Shown piece after piece: positions 11,001-26,787 of a DNA stretch of 64,000 nt. Positions within the stretch are counted from its first letter, which is position 1, and each line of letters opens with the position of its first letter. The position numbers were made by a program, and so were the translations under genes. This stretch comes from Crambe crambe (lineage: Eukaryota; Porifera; Demospongiae; Poecilosclerida; Crambeidae), in NCBI GenBank assembly GCA_963924555.1, contig OZ004583.1, forward strand, positions 3,443,501-3,507,500, read 5' to 3'. A model generated the notes under the pieces. It was not told where the DNA came from. It saw only the letters and a list, made by a program, of their open reading frames with translations, and did no database searches.

Positions 11001-14000
11001 GGAGAACCACAACCATATGAGTGTAATATTGGCATTGACAGTTTCCAGTTGCTTGAGGCCATTGACAGCATTGAGGGAGGTCACATCCTTCATGAGATCT
11101 GTAAAGCTCTGGGGATCCATGAAGGGACTGATGACCTTGAACGCTGCCAGGAGGTGATTGAGAACAGATTCGTCATACTCCTCATGTTGAAGCTGAGCAG
11201 TGATCAGTTCGTACTGCTGCAAGAAGATGGCCTGACCTTGTTGTCCATAAAACTTCTTCTCCCTGACAAACTGATAAAAGGCAGCACTGTCTGCCATGGC
11301 TGCAAAGATGTCCAAGCATTTAGAGCTGGTATTCTCATCCAGACAAAGAATTTCTTTCACTTGCTTCAGCTTCCTGCTGGCAAGAATGGGTGTGATTTTG
11401 GAACGATCCTCCTTGGTAATGTGGTCTTGAATGATTTCAGATAATTTGTTAAGTAGGGGGTCCTGCAGACACTTAGTGAGTTTGTACTGTTCACAGACAG
11501 AAAGAATATTCTGTATGTGTGAGGTGTACTGAAATAGCTCCAACATGCTACGAACACCATCCAACCCTTCACAATGGCCTGTGTTGGAAAGCTCAATGTA
11601 CGCCGACAAAACAGACAACTCTTTTTCTATGTCCAACTTCTGCAACACCAGCTCATCCTCTGCTATGATTTCTGAGTAAGTGGCTACACCAGACATAATG
11701 TTCTTGATCAGCTCACGTGTGTTCTCCAGGGCCTGGATAAGACTAGTCATGGAGACACCCTCTGTAGAGTCATGAGGAGGAGAAGAAAAAGTGGCAGAGG
11801 GGAAGTTCAAGGATGAGTCAAACTTGAACTGTGTGAGGGTGTCATGTGGTAGCTGTTGGGACTCTGTGATCTTCTTGAGGTAGAGATGGAGGTACTTATC
11901 AAAGAGGACACTTTCATGCAGTTTGAAGAAGATTAGCATCTCTAAGTGGTCCATCAGAGGATGCTGGAAATCGTTGATTTCTTCCACTAAATGAGCAAGG
12001 TCATACAGACTTGTATTCCTGTGGAGTTTCAGAGAGACATCGTGTCCTGGTTGGAATTGGCCGCTGGTACAGGACACAAGAGGAGTGCCTAGTTGGTCCT
12101 CAGGGATCTGTCCCGATTTTCCTGGAAACCACACCTTGTTCAGGATGAGCTTCCTGACATGTTGAGGGAGATAAACACCATAGTCTTCCAGAAGGGTTGG
12201 AAGAGTGCACCACTTGGCATTAGGCTGTCCTGGGATGTACTTCAAAAGATGCATGTTCAGCATTTCAAAATTACTGAGAATGTCAGTCTTAATAACTTGG
12301 ACCTTGTCAATAGAGAAGATAAGACAAGTAGCACATACTGTGTCTCCCAGAAGTTTCAGCTTCTTGTGGTTATTGGCATACAGGAGGACTTCATCGTAGC
12401 TGATGTCCTGGCGGATGAACTTTTTTTTCCACCAGTACAACACTTTCTGCATATTTGCCACCCATTCAAAGTATCTGCTCAATAAAATTTAATATCATAC
12501 ATCATACCATATAGCACTCTATTTTCAAGGCACTATTATTTCGAGGATAGCTATTTCTAAATATTTGCGGAATAATTTTCAAGGATCATTAAAAATTTAA
12601 ACCCTGCCTTGACCTCGCCTACAAAATGAAAATAATAATTATAGCGCGCACACATATATGAATGCTCTTGTAGCTCCCCTTGATAGTAGCTGCTGTCTTA
12701 CTCCGAGAATTTGCCAGCATAGTGGAGGTTCTACTGCTCTTCTTCCTATTTCAGCCTTTTTATTTGACGAAAATCTAGTGTATGGCCCTCTGGTGGTAGA
12801 TCCCTACTTCAAAACAGTAGACTTTCGAGTTTGCTGCTTCAATAGAAGAGGATGAACTGTCAGTGACATTGTACCACTAGGATCTGGTAGTGGAAGATTT
12901 GTAGGTTGCTTTGAAGGATTTTTAGAGCTAAAATAATGACAGAGAGTCACACTGCTACACTTTACACATTGCATATGCGTTTGCATAGACACTTGACTAC
13001 TTAGGCAAAATTATTTGAGGGTACAATTTTCATTTTTTGAGTAAAATCCATGAAAACCTCGAAAATAAAGTACCTTGAAAATAAATGCATATAGTAGTAT
13101 AATGCACCCACCCCTCCCTCCTCCCCTCTTCCCCTTCTTATGTTCACATACGTACTTCCTCAAGTCGTCTGATGAGTGACTAGAAATTTTGTGAGGAAAC
13201 TGATCGGCAATGATTCGTTGATTATTAAACAACTTTGAGCAATAAGTGATGAAAACTTGACTTAGCTCAGAGATCACAGTGAAATAGTTTTGGGCCCATT
13301 TGAAGTTGTCTTTAGAAGGAATGATCCTAGAGCAGCAGGTAGCAAGGATACCCCAGCAGAAATTCTGTCTGGGAGAGAGGGGGGACGTCAGCCAACTCAA
13401 ATCAACTTTCAATGTCCTGATAGTGTCTCTGAGCATGATAATAAATGTTTTGTCCAAAGTATTCACTTTCAGTGCACTCAGCTCTGGTACTACCTCACGA
13501 TGCAGCACGTCCAACACCAGCCACTGGAACTTGTCATGATGACCAGGAATGGAATCCTACAGAGTGTGTAAAGAAATGTAGATACCTACATGATCACTAG
13601 AGGAAAATGCAGAGAATTGTCGGAGTTCACCCATGGTCATTACTAAAGCACATCATACAGTCCACATTTTCATTTTGAGTCACCAGTGATCATCAGTGGC
13701 TGCATGTGGATGTGTAAGAGGTCAGGTGACCAGTTGCTGATTGTAAAGTATGTGTATTATGTGTAATTTCTAAAGTCTGTTATCAAGTGTGTTTCATGTC
13801 TTTGATTTGTGCATTTACTCATTAGTCATTAGGTGTATATTATCTATGTGCTGTCTCAGTCTGCGTTCTAAAACTTTCTGTAGGTGTAGATACAAAAGGA
13901 CCGCATTCTTTAGTAGAGTTAGTCTGGTTATAGTCTGATCCAACCAAGTTGCCAATTAATCTTTCATTAAACTACCGGCTGTTCTCAGCATCGCGTTCTG

Positions 14001-16555
14001 CTCTTTCACAGGATGTAAAATTGCAGCTGTTCATTTGGCAGAGATAGCATACTGGCTGTAGGGTATGGATAACTGTACAGGTCTTAGCATTAACCATCAA
14101 TAATGGTTAAAAATCCTGGAATATCCAAACAGTATTCTAATCACTACTGCAGCATAGTTGATGTAATAGTTACCGCTAAAGTGCCATTCATATTTTTTCC
14201 TATATACCAAGCCTGTGTATGTACACAGGGTAAAATACGGTGGGCAGATAAGGAGTGTGGTCAGCCTGCTGACCACTCACTTCCTTATGAATAGTTCATT
14301 GTAAAGCTCTTGATGAGAACTATGTAATAGCTATATCTACAAGTAACACCAACTGCTTCTCCACCCACTACAAGTAACATACATCATTTTGCCTTTTAAT
14401 CAATCTCTTCACTGGAGGGGAAGACATCGATTATTACCAAGGGACTTAGCTCAGGAATGTCTTACTCACCAAAATATCCTTTATCTTTGTGGGGAGAATG
14501 CACTTCAGCTTGTTCCTGTTTATGTAGTCATGCAGGAAAGCAATAAAGTTATCTCGAATTTCATGAGAATCCTTATCACCAACATTTTCAACTGTTGCCG
14601 TGGATACAAAATATTCAATTGTGAAGACAGAGCACTTGCAAATGGTGGGAATTTCCCTTACTTTGAATGAATGACTCATGTACTAGACAAGTACTTGAAA
14701 TACATATCTCACCTGATAGCAGATTGGTAACTTTTAGCTTGAGGAGATCAGTGATGAAACACATAGGTCTCTTGCTCTTCTTGTATTCCTGTCCCACTGC
14801 CTTTAGGACCTTTGACAGGTAGGAATGCAATCGAGCAAACCTAGAATGACGGACCACTTCCCTAAACAACTGCCCCCATATTTTGTCACTCAACTTCACT
14901 TCTGGTGGGATTTCGTACTGATTCAGGAAATCTTTCAAAATCTACAGTGTGATAAATCACATGATCATATCACATGATCAGCTATGAAAGATCATACTTA
15001 CGCACCTGGCTAGGATCAGACCAGATTTTGAAGGACTTGAAAAGGTGGTAGAACTGATGGATGCTCAGGATGGGAAAATTTCTTAATGTGACATATCTCA
15101 CCTGAAAGAGTTATGTACATTCACATAGTGTATAACTAGCTATCTTGTGTCCATAAAAAACAACAACAAAAAAAGTGGGGTGGGGGAAGGATTATAATGT
15201 TAGCCCACTACTCACATATTTTTCGCTGAGATTTTGGTACTTCTTTGTGACCTTTCGATTGCTTGTAATGAAGAGAGCAAAGTGATCTACTGCCTCAGGT
15301 TTAGTAATGTCCACCAAGTGAAGGAGAAGCTTCAACCATTTTTCTATCTCGGCTTCCATTCTTTCATGGCTGATCTCACGGCTAGTGAATATCTCGAAAA
15401 GAATATCCAGAAAATTGATGCTCTAATGGAGGGGGGGAGGGAGGAGAGAGATATTTGATCCAATCCTGGCTCTAACCCCCACCTACATAATATATACCTC
15501 AGTGAGACATCCAATAAGGTTCCCCTTATCACTGACACTCTTCAGCTCATTTGGACCAGGTTGTGTGAGGAACTGATCATATACTGCCCGTATATTAGTC
15601 AACAGTATGATAAGGTGGTCAGTGTCAGGCAAAAACTTCTCCAACATCTTCACACAGTTCCTGTATTTATCAATCATACTGTCCAGAAGGGGTTACTACA
15701 ATAATTTTTGCAACTGCACCACAGGGCAGGGGTGTATCCACCTCTCCAGTTGGTCTGGTTTTCACCTGACCACTTTATTATCCACACAGTCTACAAAGCA
15801 CCATGACCCAAGCAGATAAAGTGGGCATGTCCATCCCAAAATTTTCCTCACACAAGCACACTGGACCACTCTAAATTCTGTGGATACACCCCTGCAGGGC
15901 CTATAATGCTACTAGCAACCCAATTCCATAACTAACGCAAGATGGGAGAAAGGTCTCAAGGTCTCTCTGGCAAGCAGGTCTCCTAAGTGCTCATGGTGAA
16001 AGGAAAGGTCAGAGGGCAGCTTCAAGAGTGTACCTAACTCCAGTCCTTGCTTGAGAGAGTTGATAGCATCAGTTTGAAACACTATTCTGTGATGAAAATT
16101 GACGAGTTTTTCCCTCCAAAGTGATTTTGTCATACAAGTGATGTGTGTCTCATGAGCATCATGGAACTTCATTGCCATGGAAACTAGAACATTTAATACC
16201 AGGTTTGAGCATCTGTAGTCAAATGGGATTATTAAGACTTTACCCCAGAGCATTCTGGAGTAGATGAAGTTCTTGTAGAGAGGTCTGGATTTATCATCCA
16301 ACATGGGTGCATTGGCAGTGTCAGTATTTTGCACTCTGTAGGAGTAGGAGAGGTTGGCCAACTCCAGACAGGCCTGCTCCAATATGTAGAAGACACTACT
16401 CTGCTGGTCCTCATCTCCATTGGGGTCATACATAATGTTGAAGTCCCCTCTGAAGGAGTAGAGGAGGAATGCAGGTGTGACAGAATTATTATAAGGGGTC
16501 ATGGGAGGATGAGAGGAGGATGTTCGAGTCATTAAGGGTGGAGCTGATTCATCAG

Positions 16556-16588
<33 letters not shown>

Positions 16589-19464
16589 GGGGGGCAAGCA
16601 ACTCATTTAAGCATGCATATCACATGCAACCAGCAAGCATATCACATGCAACTTCCATGTAGTCCTATCATCAAACAACATGATACTATTATACATACAT
16701 AATGACATTGATCCATATTGAATGGACTTACATACCGCTGAATGAACGAGTCCAGAACTTGTGCAAGAGGCTTTATCTTCAGTTCCCGTTCTAATTTGTC
16801 AATACAGCTGGTAAGGAACTGCTCACATTGATACTTTTTCCTGACATGGGAACAAAATTAATGTTTTTGTAATGAAAAATTATGCATTATCTAATTTACT
16901 TGTGTAAACGAAAAATAAAAAGGAGGTAGAATGGAAACTCAGCACTCATGTGACAGATGAGTTTCTCAATGATGTCATTAAAGCAGTTTCCACGATTAGG
17001 CTCCTTAACCTACAGCAAATCATAGATGTAGATAAGGGGTGGCTTTGGGGGCTAAAGCCCCCCCCCCCCCCCACATTTTAGCAATAATATTGAATTAAAT
17101 TGTCCAAATATGCATTCTACTACAGTAACTGTTACAATAAATGAATTCATTAACATTCTACATATCTGAAGCTAAATGAATGAATTGCTACATTTTTTTT
17201 TTGGCCTTCTCACTCTGTGGGAGGAGGCACATCCAGCTGCTTATGCAGCCATATTGGCATGCATACTGCATACTATAACCCTTAGCCCCCCCACCCTATC
17301 AAGGTTATCTACACCCCTGCAAATAACACCAGGGAAGTCTCTTGGGAATACAAAGTTTGGAGTTCCACATGTATACACACACTTACCAGCTTCTCGTAGT
17401 TGTGAAAGGTGGACATAAGGTCCTGATACTTGCCTACACTCAACATCAGTGGAGTTTTGTCTTGATCAAACATTAGTTGATTAATCTTTGTCTTTAGATC
17501 TCTGACCTGCTTGGAGTGGTGTCCTACATGGTGTCCTACATGGTGTAGTTTAGTTGTCAACTTCTGAAGGCCAGCTTTAAAAAAAAGGAAAATTAATTGC
17601 TTGTAAATATGAACTGTTGTGCTTTGAGGGCTGCAAGATTGATCTGAGGGGAAGGGGGAGTGGCTTACTTATGCTGGACTCAACAGCACCTAACTTTTTG
17701 TGGGGTGGAGCAGCTGAAGGTTCAGAGGAGTTTCTCCTGAACTGATCGACATCATACACAAGGCTTTCAGCATCTACACAAGCATGGATGCCCTCCTCAC
17801 TGTAAAGCTCCAAGCAGCGCAAAATCTCGACACCATTGCGCAATTTCACAACAAGAACAGGAAAGGTCAACTGAGGCACACCCACTACAAACTCCTTTGG
17901 CAGCTGGTAATTGTCCTCAGTGTTGATAAGTATCACTGCTTTAGCATTATTCTTTCTGAACTTGCTCAGCAGTTCAGCCACAGAGTCATCTGGTTGGAGT
18001 TGATGGCATCTGATGTTCTCTGTCTCAATGTCCGTGGTGGTCAGGTACTGCCAGTTTACAGGCAGGGGCTTCTCCATTGTGGGGAAGAGGGAATATGTGA
18101 TTGATCGGATGACTTCGTCATGACGTGAACGTTTCAGCTTCAAACCTAAAGGATGTGGTCACAATTCAAGACCAGAAACTGTCTGTGGTTAATGGTAACT
18201 ATGTATGTACAATTAATGGGGGGGGGGGGGGCGGAGGGGAGGGCACATATTTCTATGAAACGAAGAAAAAATGTAGGGATAACCTTTACTCAAAAAAGTA
18301 AACAGACAGAACTAGAAACTAAGCTTGCTGAATTATCAGAGAGAGCAACTTGAGTGAGCCCCACACTAGCAGAAATTTCTACTAGAAATCAACACATTCT
18401 TTGCATTTTTTTTTTACAGGTATAATATCATTCTCTTCATAGGTATATACATGCATGCGCACAAATAATAAGATAATAATTGACCATATTCCACACACAT
18501 TTCTGCCTACACAAGAAGGGTTAGCCTGTACTTTAACAGTTTCTGTAATTATGCTGCCTTCAATAATAATCCCTACATCACTGCCTCCCACCAAGCTGCT
18601 TTAATTGTTCATGTCAGTATAAAAGTGTTCTGCTTGGTTTAGGCAGTGATGTAGGGATTATTATTGAAGGCAGCATTATTTTGATTTTTGTTGACAGAAA
18701 CTGTTAAGGCATGCGTGTACGTGCACGCGATAGCGACAGATGCACGTGCATGACAAATGATGTCATTTTAAAATGGCTGACGTGACATAGTTATAATGAA
18801 AAGTCGTTCGATATGAGTTATTATTTTGAAGGGAAACTGTGGCTATAACGATGATAAAAGCACATTTTGTGGTTATAACTGCACAAGTTGATATGAATTT
18901 CATTGTCGTATGTGAAAAGATCATGGAGTTACAGCCTGGCAAGAAGATGAATCTGATGATGATGATGATGATGAACGAATCATAAAAATTTTAGATTTAG
19001 ACAGCGGCTGGTGCTGATTGTTGACGCTGTTCTGGAGGAGTTTGAGCGGACATATCATCTTCAAGAAGTTTAGTTGAGCCTGTAGCAAGAATAGAAGAGA
19101 TACAGAGAGTTCAGTTTGTATTGTTCAAATGAGAGAAGCCACGCCCATTCCGTATTAACCCTACATAGAAAGTGCTACTGCACTCTCTGATACCCAGAGC
19201 ACACAATAGTTGCCATGCATCTCAATTCTAGCTCTCAAGCAACACATGCATGAATATATAATTACAAGTAAAGGGAAAATATTTATTCTAAATAAAAAGG
19301 AGAAGTAGGGATAGCTGTGTGCGGTTCAAAATGTCTGCCACATGAAAGCTAGCAGGTTGGAAAATGATGAACATGCCGAGTTAAAGGTGAAGGATTATAG
19401 CACAGTCATTTCTGAGTAGATTGGTATAGCATTTGAATGAACCATTTCTGAAATAAGTTGTTTA

Positions 19465-19497
<33 letters not shown>

Positions 19498-20880
19498 GAC
19501 CAAATGAAAACGGCGATTTAGAAGTCGCTGTAAAATGATACTGCTTTGTCTTCTGCTCTTCATATTTGAGTCCTAGCACATTGAAGGTGTTCTGTCATCA
19601 AGTTAGGAGTTGCTGATATTAAGTACTACTCCAATGGAGCATCCTACTTAGAGAGTACTATCATACGCTCTGATACACACATACATATCAAGCAAATCCA
19701 TGCAACATCATCAGGCTTGCCCCACAATGCCCTGGTTATCCCATTCTACACATGTGCAGCAAGGATATGCCCATGTGCATATTCATGGTGTCCATTATGT
19801 ATGCCCAAAAAATAACCAACTCTCTATATCATTATTTATTCCATTTATAATCTCAGAAGTCGACTTTTACTACAAATTAAACCTTCTTGCTGCCACATGA
19901 ATCCAACAAAACCAGCTCAATTCTTATTAAACGTATGATTGTACTTAGCTTGGTACGTACTAGCTGATCAAATAATTCATGCACAAATTAGCTATATAGC
20001 TAGTATGCATAATTCACACAGGGTACAGGAAGTGAGCTGACTCTCAAGTCAAGATTGTACTACATTCCAAATGCCCCTGTATTAGTGTATATGCGGAGTC
20101 CACTTAAAAAGAGCTAGCTACCACTCTCTCTGATAATAATACCTCAGCTATTTTGATCAGATGGTGTTCTATTTTAAGAAGAATGATTGATAGCTGCTAA
20201 GGTTTTAGAGCTGGGGGGTGCGGAGTAGCTGAGCAGTCCTGATCACTAGCTAGGCAATGAGTGGCCCTGCCCCCTATGCACTTGTGCAGGCTTTTGCTAG
20301 CTAACATTAAATTTGATACAGTAGAAGCTTAGACGATAGTTAAAATTCAGTCAAATTCACACCTCTAGATAACCAATAAGTTAGTAGCAATATGTCCATT
20401 TTGAATTTTTTTCCTCTCATATTGAGCACGTCTGGAATTCTTTCTGTTTGTTTTGTTTGTTTGTTTTTGTTGTGTAGTTTTGAATTTATAGCTAGATTAT
20501 TGCCCATTTGTGACTGTGGATTGTTTACTAATTTCTAATGTTCTGTGGTAAGTATTTAAATAAGCAAAATCTTTGAAGGGCAAATTAGTTGGAGGACTGG
20601 AGCCTATTTAGCTATCAGCTTAGCTTAATGTGCATAATTTTAGGACGTCCGATGGGGTATCTACTATATTTTATACAGGACATGATTATACAGCCTTACC
20701 CTCGTCTATTTTTCTTGGATCCACGTACACCATGTTGGATCCACATTGAGCCTCAACTTCGGGCTTTGTTGAGCCGGCGACGACAGCAGCAGATTGGCTC
20801 GGCTGGCTGGAAGCTGGAGGTTCTGACAGTGGAAGAGAATCTACCAATAAATAATCCTCTGCCTCCATTCTAAAGCACAT
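3935..20880 (-). CDS. RNF213-like AAA+ ATPase/E3, N-terminal and AAA region (partial)
   Basis: In animals RNF213 is a roughly 5,000-aa cytosolic dynein-like AAA+ protein and ubiquitin ligase acting in lipid-droplet and antimicrobial biology. Exons, 5' to 3' on the minus strand: 20880-20700, 18145-17669, 17574-17387, 17009-16900, 16840-16736, 16449-15937, 15678-15498, 15422-15216, 15101-15006, 14941-14713, about 14635-14470, 13556-13156, 12474-10992, 10888-10559, 9887-9534, 9396-9010, 8859-8719, 8665-8566, 8491-8319, 8223-8101, 7957-7641, 7589-7370, 4700-4579, 4268-3935. That is about 2,310 codons. Walker A motifs: GAAGDGKT across 8566/8491, and GETGVGKTALVEMLSKLWNQ in the last exon. Their spacing of roughly 330 residues suits AAA3 and AAA4. 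About 1,870 residues of helical stalk precede them. The start is ATG at 20880 or 20868. Junction phases agree except exon 10 to 11. AAA5-6, RING/RZ and C-terminus are absent: outside the window or lost. Confidence 0.85.
5213..5320. repeat. Tandem duplication, 54 bp x 2
   Basis: Two near-identical adjacent copies containing ATGACTGCTTGCGGTCAAG, in the RNF213-like intron just upstream of the recombinase pseudogene. Confidence 0.8.
5530..6420 (+). pseudogene. Tyrosine-recombinase transposon (Crypton/DIRS type), decayed
   Basis: The region 5664-6053 ends with a tyrosine-recombinase C-terminus: FSGHSFHIGAETTAARMG, then DSLIKTLGRWKSSAF and ESYICTP with the candidate catalytic Tyr. Upstream pieces of the same domain lie in other frames between about 5530 and 5860, so several indels are present. 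In related elements the box reads GHSFRIGA; here the catalytic Arg is His. A second exon seems to start after TTCTTGCTACAG at about 6178 (DDMSAQTPPEQ), interrupted by TAA where copy 2 has a Gln codon. Such enzymes move elements by site-specific recombination. It lies in the intron between RNF213-like exons 22 and 23, opposite to the host gene. No reverse transcriptase was seen, so Crypton versus DIRS-like remains open. Confidence 0.8.
6600..6970. mobile_element. Foldback MITE with C-run/G-run arms
   Basis: The left arm (6600-6684) and right arm (6867-6970) are inverted copies: AAGCTCTCTTGGAGAGCTTT, then a C-rich run, then GGAAGACCTGACATGACCTC, mirrored by GAGGTCATGTCAGGTCTTCC, a G run and GGAAAGCTCTCAAGAGAGC. 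The spacer of about 180 bp has no gene. It is a non-autonomous element in the RNF213-like intron. Confidence 0.75.
7994..8098. repeat. GT/AC microsatellite abutting a splice donor
   Basis: About 100 bp of TG repeat with minor interruptions. On the minus strand the RNF213-like donor at 8100 reads GTACAC and runs straight into the AC repeat. Confidence 0.95.
9900..10550. other. RNF213-like intron, no further feature
   Basis: Intron between exons ending at 10559 and starting at 9887. TA-rich; no repeat or open frame worth naming was seen. Confidence 0.5.
12480..13150. other. RNF213-like intron, no further feature
   Basis: Intron between exons 12 and 13. The donor GTACGT and the acceptor TTGAGCAG join AA to A, keeping the frame (Lys, then YFEWV). 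Short frames inside have no recognisable content. Confidence 0.5.
15726..15895. mobile_element. MITE with perfect 16-bp inverted ends, 170 bp
   Basis: Left end GCAGGGGTGTATCCAC and right end GTGGATACACCCCTGC are exact reverse complements. AGG flanks both sides as a possible 3-bp target duplication. It sits in the RNF213-like intron between exons 6 and 7. The outer 11 bp recur in the element at 17028. Confidence 0.85.
16559..16597. repeat. TG microsatellite followed by a G run
   Basis: About 28 bp of TG and then about 9 G, in the RNF213-like intron between exons 5 and 6. Confidence 0.9.
17028..17320. mobile_element. MITE related to the GCAGGGGTGTA family
   Basis: The left arm (GTAGATAAGGGGTGG... 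GGGGGCTAAAG) is mirrored at the right by CTTAGCCCCCCCACCCTATC and GTTATCTACACCCCTGC. The outer right end matches the termini of the 15726 element. It contains a C run and a T run and lies in the intron between RNF213-like exons 3 and 4. Confidence 0.65.
18541..18712. repeat. Foldback repeat in RNF213-like intron 1
   Basis: The left arm 18541-18596 contains ATGCTGCCTTCAATAATAAT; the right arm 18632-18712 contains its reverse complement, ending CAGAAACTGTTAA. The arms are separated by about 35 bp. It abuts the outer end of recombinase element copy 2. Confidence 0.8.
18700..19200 (-). mobile_element. Tyrosine-recombinase element, truncated copy 2 (3' end)
   Basis: The reverse complement of this block aligns by eye with 6060-6420: the end of the recombinase gene, an intron-like stretch, the acceptor TTCTTGCTACAG and a final exon reading DDMSAQTPPEQRQQSAPAAV before a stop. 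Unlike copy 1, this last exon is open. The recombinase core is missing. It lies in intron 1 of the RNF213-like gene, in the host gene's orientation. Confidence 0.7.
19330..19690 (+). repeat. Dispersed repeat family D, copy 2
   Basis: Matches 3360-3700 through AAAATGTCTGCCACAT, a run of nine or so GAT units, ACGACCAAATGAAAAC and AGTCCTAGCACATTGAAGG. It is the longest GAT run of the three copies. Confidence 0.7.
19700..20690. other. Upstream part of RNF213-like intron 1, no gene seen
   Basis: TA-rich, with a TTTGTTTG stretch near 20450. No repeat pair or coding exon was identified. Confidence 0.5.
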
Positions 20881-20915
20881 TAGGATAGTCTAGATAGCCA
20901 TATCAGACTTTACTG

Positions 20916-20921
20916 TTTAAT
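20916..20921 (-). terminator. Possible polyadenylation signal of the PRR11-like gene
   Basis: ATTAAA on the minus strand, 115 nt past the PRR11-like stop and before the RNF213-like start codon. If used, PRR11-like mRNA ends inside the RNF213-like promoter. Confidence 0.35.
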
Positions 20922-21035
20922 AGTAAAATTGCAGACGCGGAGCCGACCCGCCCCTTTCAATTCACGAATGGGGCGGGGTGGGGCTGGGAAAGCAATAATT
21001 ATGGATTTTGCATACAATAAGTGTTATACAAAAGA

Positions 21036-25543
<4,508 letters not shown>

Positions 25544-25830
25544 CAGCTAACTTTTGCCTCCAAGGAATTTAAATAAAAGGAGGGAAAGTAAAAGAAGAAG
25601 AAAAATGGGCATGCGCAAAGACTCTCAATGATATTCATGGTCTGGAAGCCATCTGACTGCATAATTATTATGTGCGAGTGAGGCCGGCCCTATATTCATC
25701 TCATCTTCATTAGTAGCTCGCGCTTATTCTCTTGAGGAGTCGAGGGCCCACTCTCTAGACAGACAGACGGACTACTCAATTAGCGTAGCAGTTAGCTGAG
25801 AAAGTTGACTTCTGAGAGCAAGTAAGTTTA
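25544..25830. promoter_or_regulatory. Candidate shared promoter, PRR11-like and a plus-strand transcript
   Basis: About 200 bp separate the PRR11-like ATG from a plus-strand sequence ending in a strong donor (GAGAGCAA, then GTAAGTTT at about 25820). No TATA box was seen. The donor could close a non-coding first exon of a divergent transcript. Confidence 0.3.
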
Positions 25831-26119
25831 ATACAGCTAGCTAGCTAGTAAGGGTTCACCAAGTGCGTGCTGGACCCTTGTGTGCCACCCATCTGTGCTA
25901 CAAGCTGGACAGTTGCCTTGTCCCACCACCCACCCCTCTATCTGTGCTGCAATGCAGTGCAGTATAGCTAGCCTAGATGCAGCGGGTTGCCTTATGCATG
26001 AACTGGCTAATTAGAGTTAGCTCACCAACTCATTAATCTCCAAAGCTTAATGAACTGAACAAGACTTGGCTCTTAGTACATGGTTCAGGTGAATGAACTT
26101 ACTCACTTCTAACCTGTAG

Positions 26120-26200
26120 GAGATTGGTTTGTTTCAAGTTTGACCAGAGTGAAGAAGCAGTTGAAGGATTCAGGACATCTCGTTATTGTTAGGGGATACA
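26120..26200 (+). other. Possible orphan coding exon, 81 nt
   Basis: Bounded by the acceptor AACCTGTAG and the donor GTAAGTG. One frame is open and reads DWFVSSLTRVKKQLKDSGHL with a mixed, protein-like composition. I cannot assign a family or find neighbouring exons, and the supposed first exon upstream has no ATG. It may be part of a small gene or a non-coding RNA. Confidence 0.3.
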
Positions 26201-26715
26201 GTAAGTGATATAGAACACTGTGTCCTGTATCAATCATTGCATTTGTGACATTGTGTTGTTCTAGCTAGCTGGCATGACATAAATGGGTGTGTCACTGCGA
26301 AGATAGGTGTAAGAATTGCTATGGCATGATAATGTCCCTCTCTCGCATTCTAGCACTACCTATGAAGCTTATTCTCAGTATCGCCACATACTGTCACTGT
26401 GTACATGGGGCTGAGTGCGTGTCTGTATTTACTGGCTTCATTTGTTGTGCTGTAGACAGAGACCAACTGTTTTTGTCTTTGTTGTTTCATTTTTCACATT
26501 ACTTTTGTGGGCAAACTGTTGATACACCCCTACTAATCTGTTTATCCTGACTCATCCTTCCAACCTTGTCCTAATCTCATCAGATTCTTTATTGTACCTC
26601 TTCCATTCTTTGTCCTAACTGTCCAGTTATCTACCTTGTCCTAATTTGTCCTAATCTTCTTCCAGATTGTCCTAACCCCATCCCTGAAACCTAATCTCCT
26701 AACCCCTCTTGGAAA

Positions 26716-26787
<72 letters not shown>

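Noticed and set aside
18145-18153. TTG at 18143 as the RNF213-like start
   Set aside because: It follows a clear acceptor (CCTTTAG), and the upstream exon at 20880-20700 supplies an ATG in matching phase.
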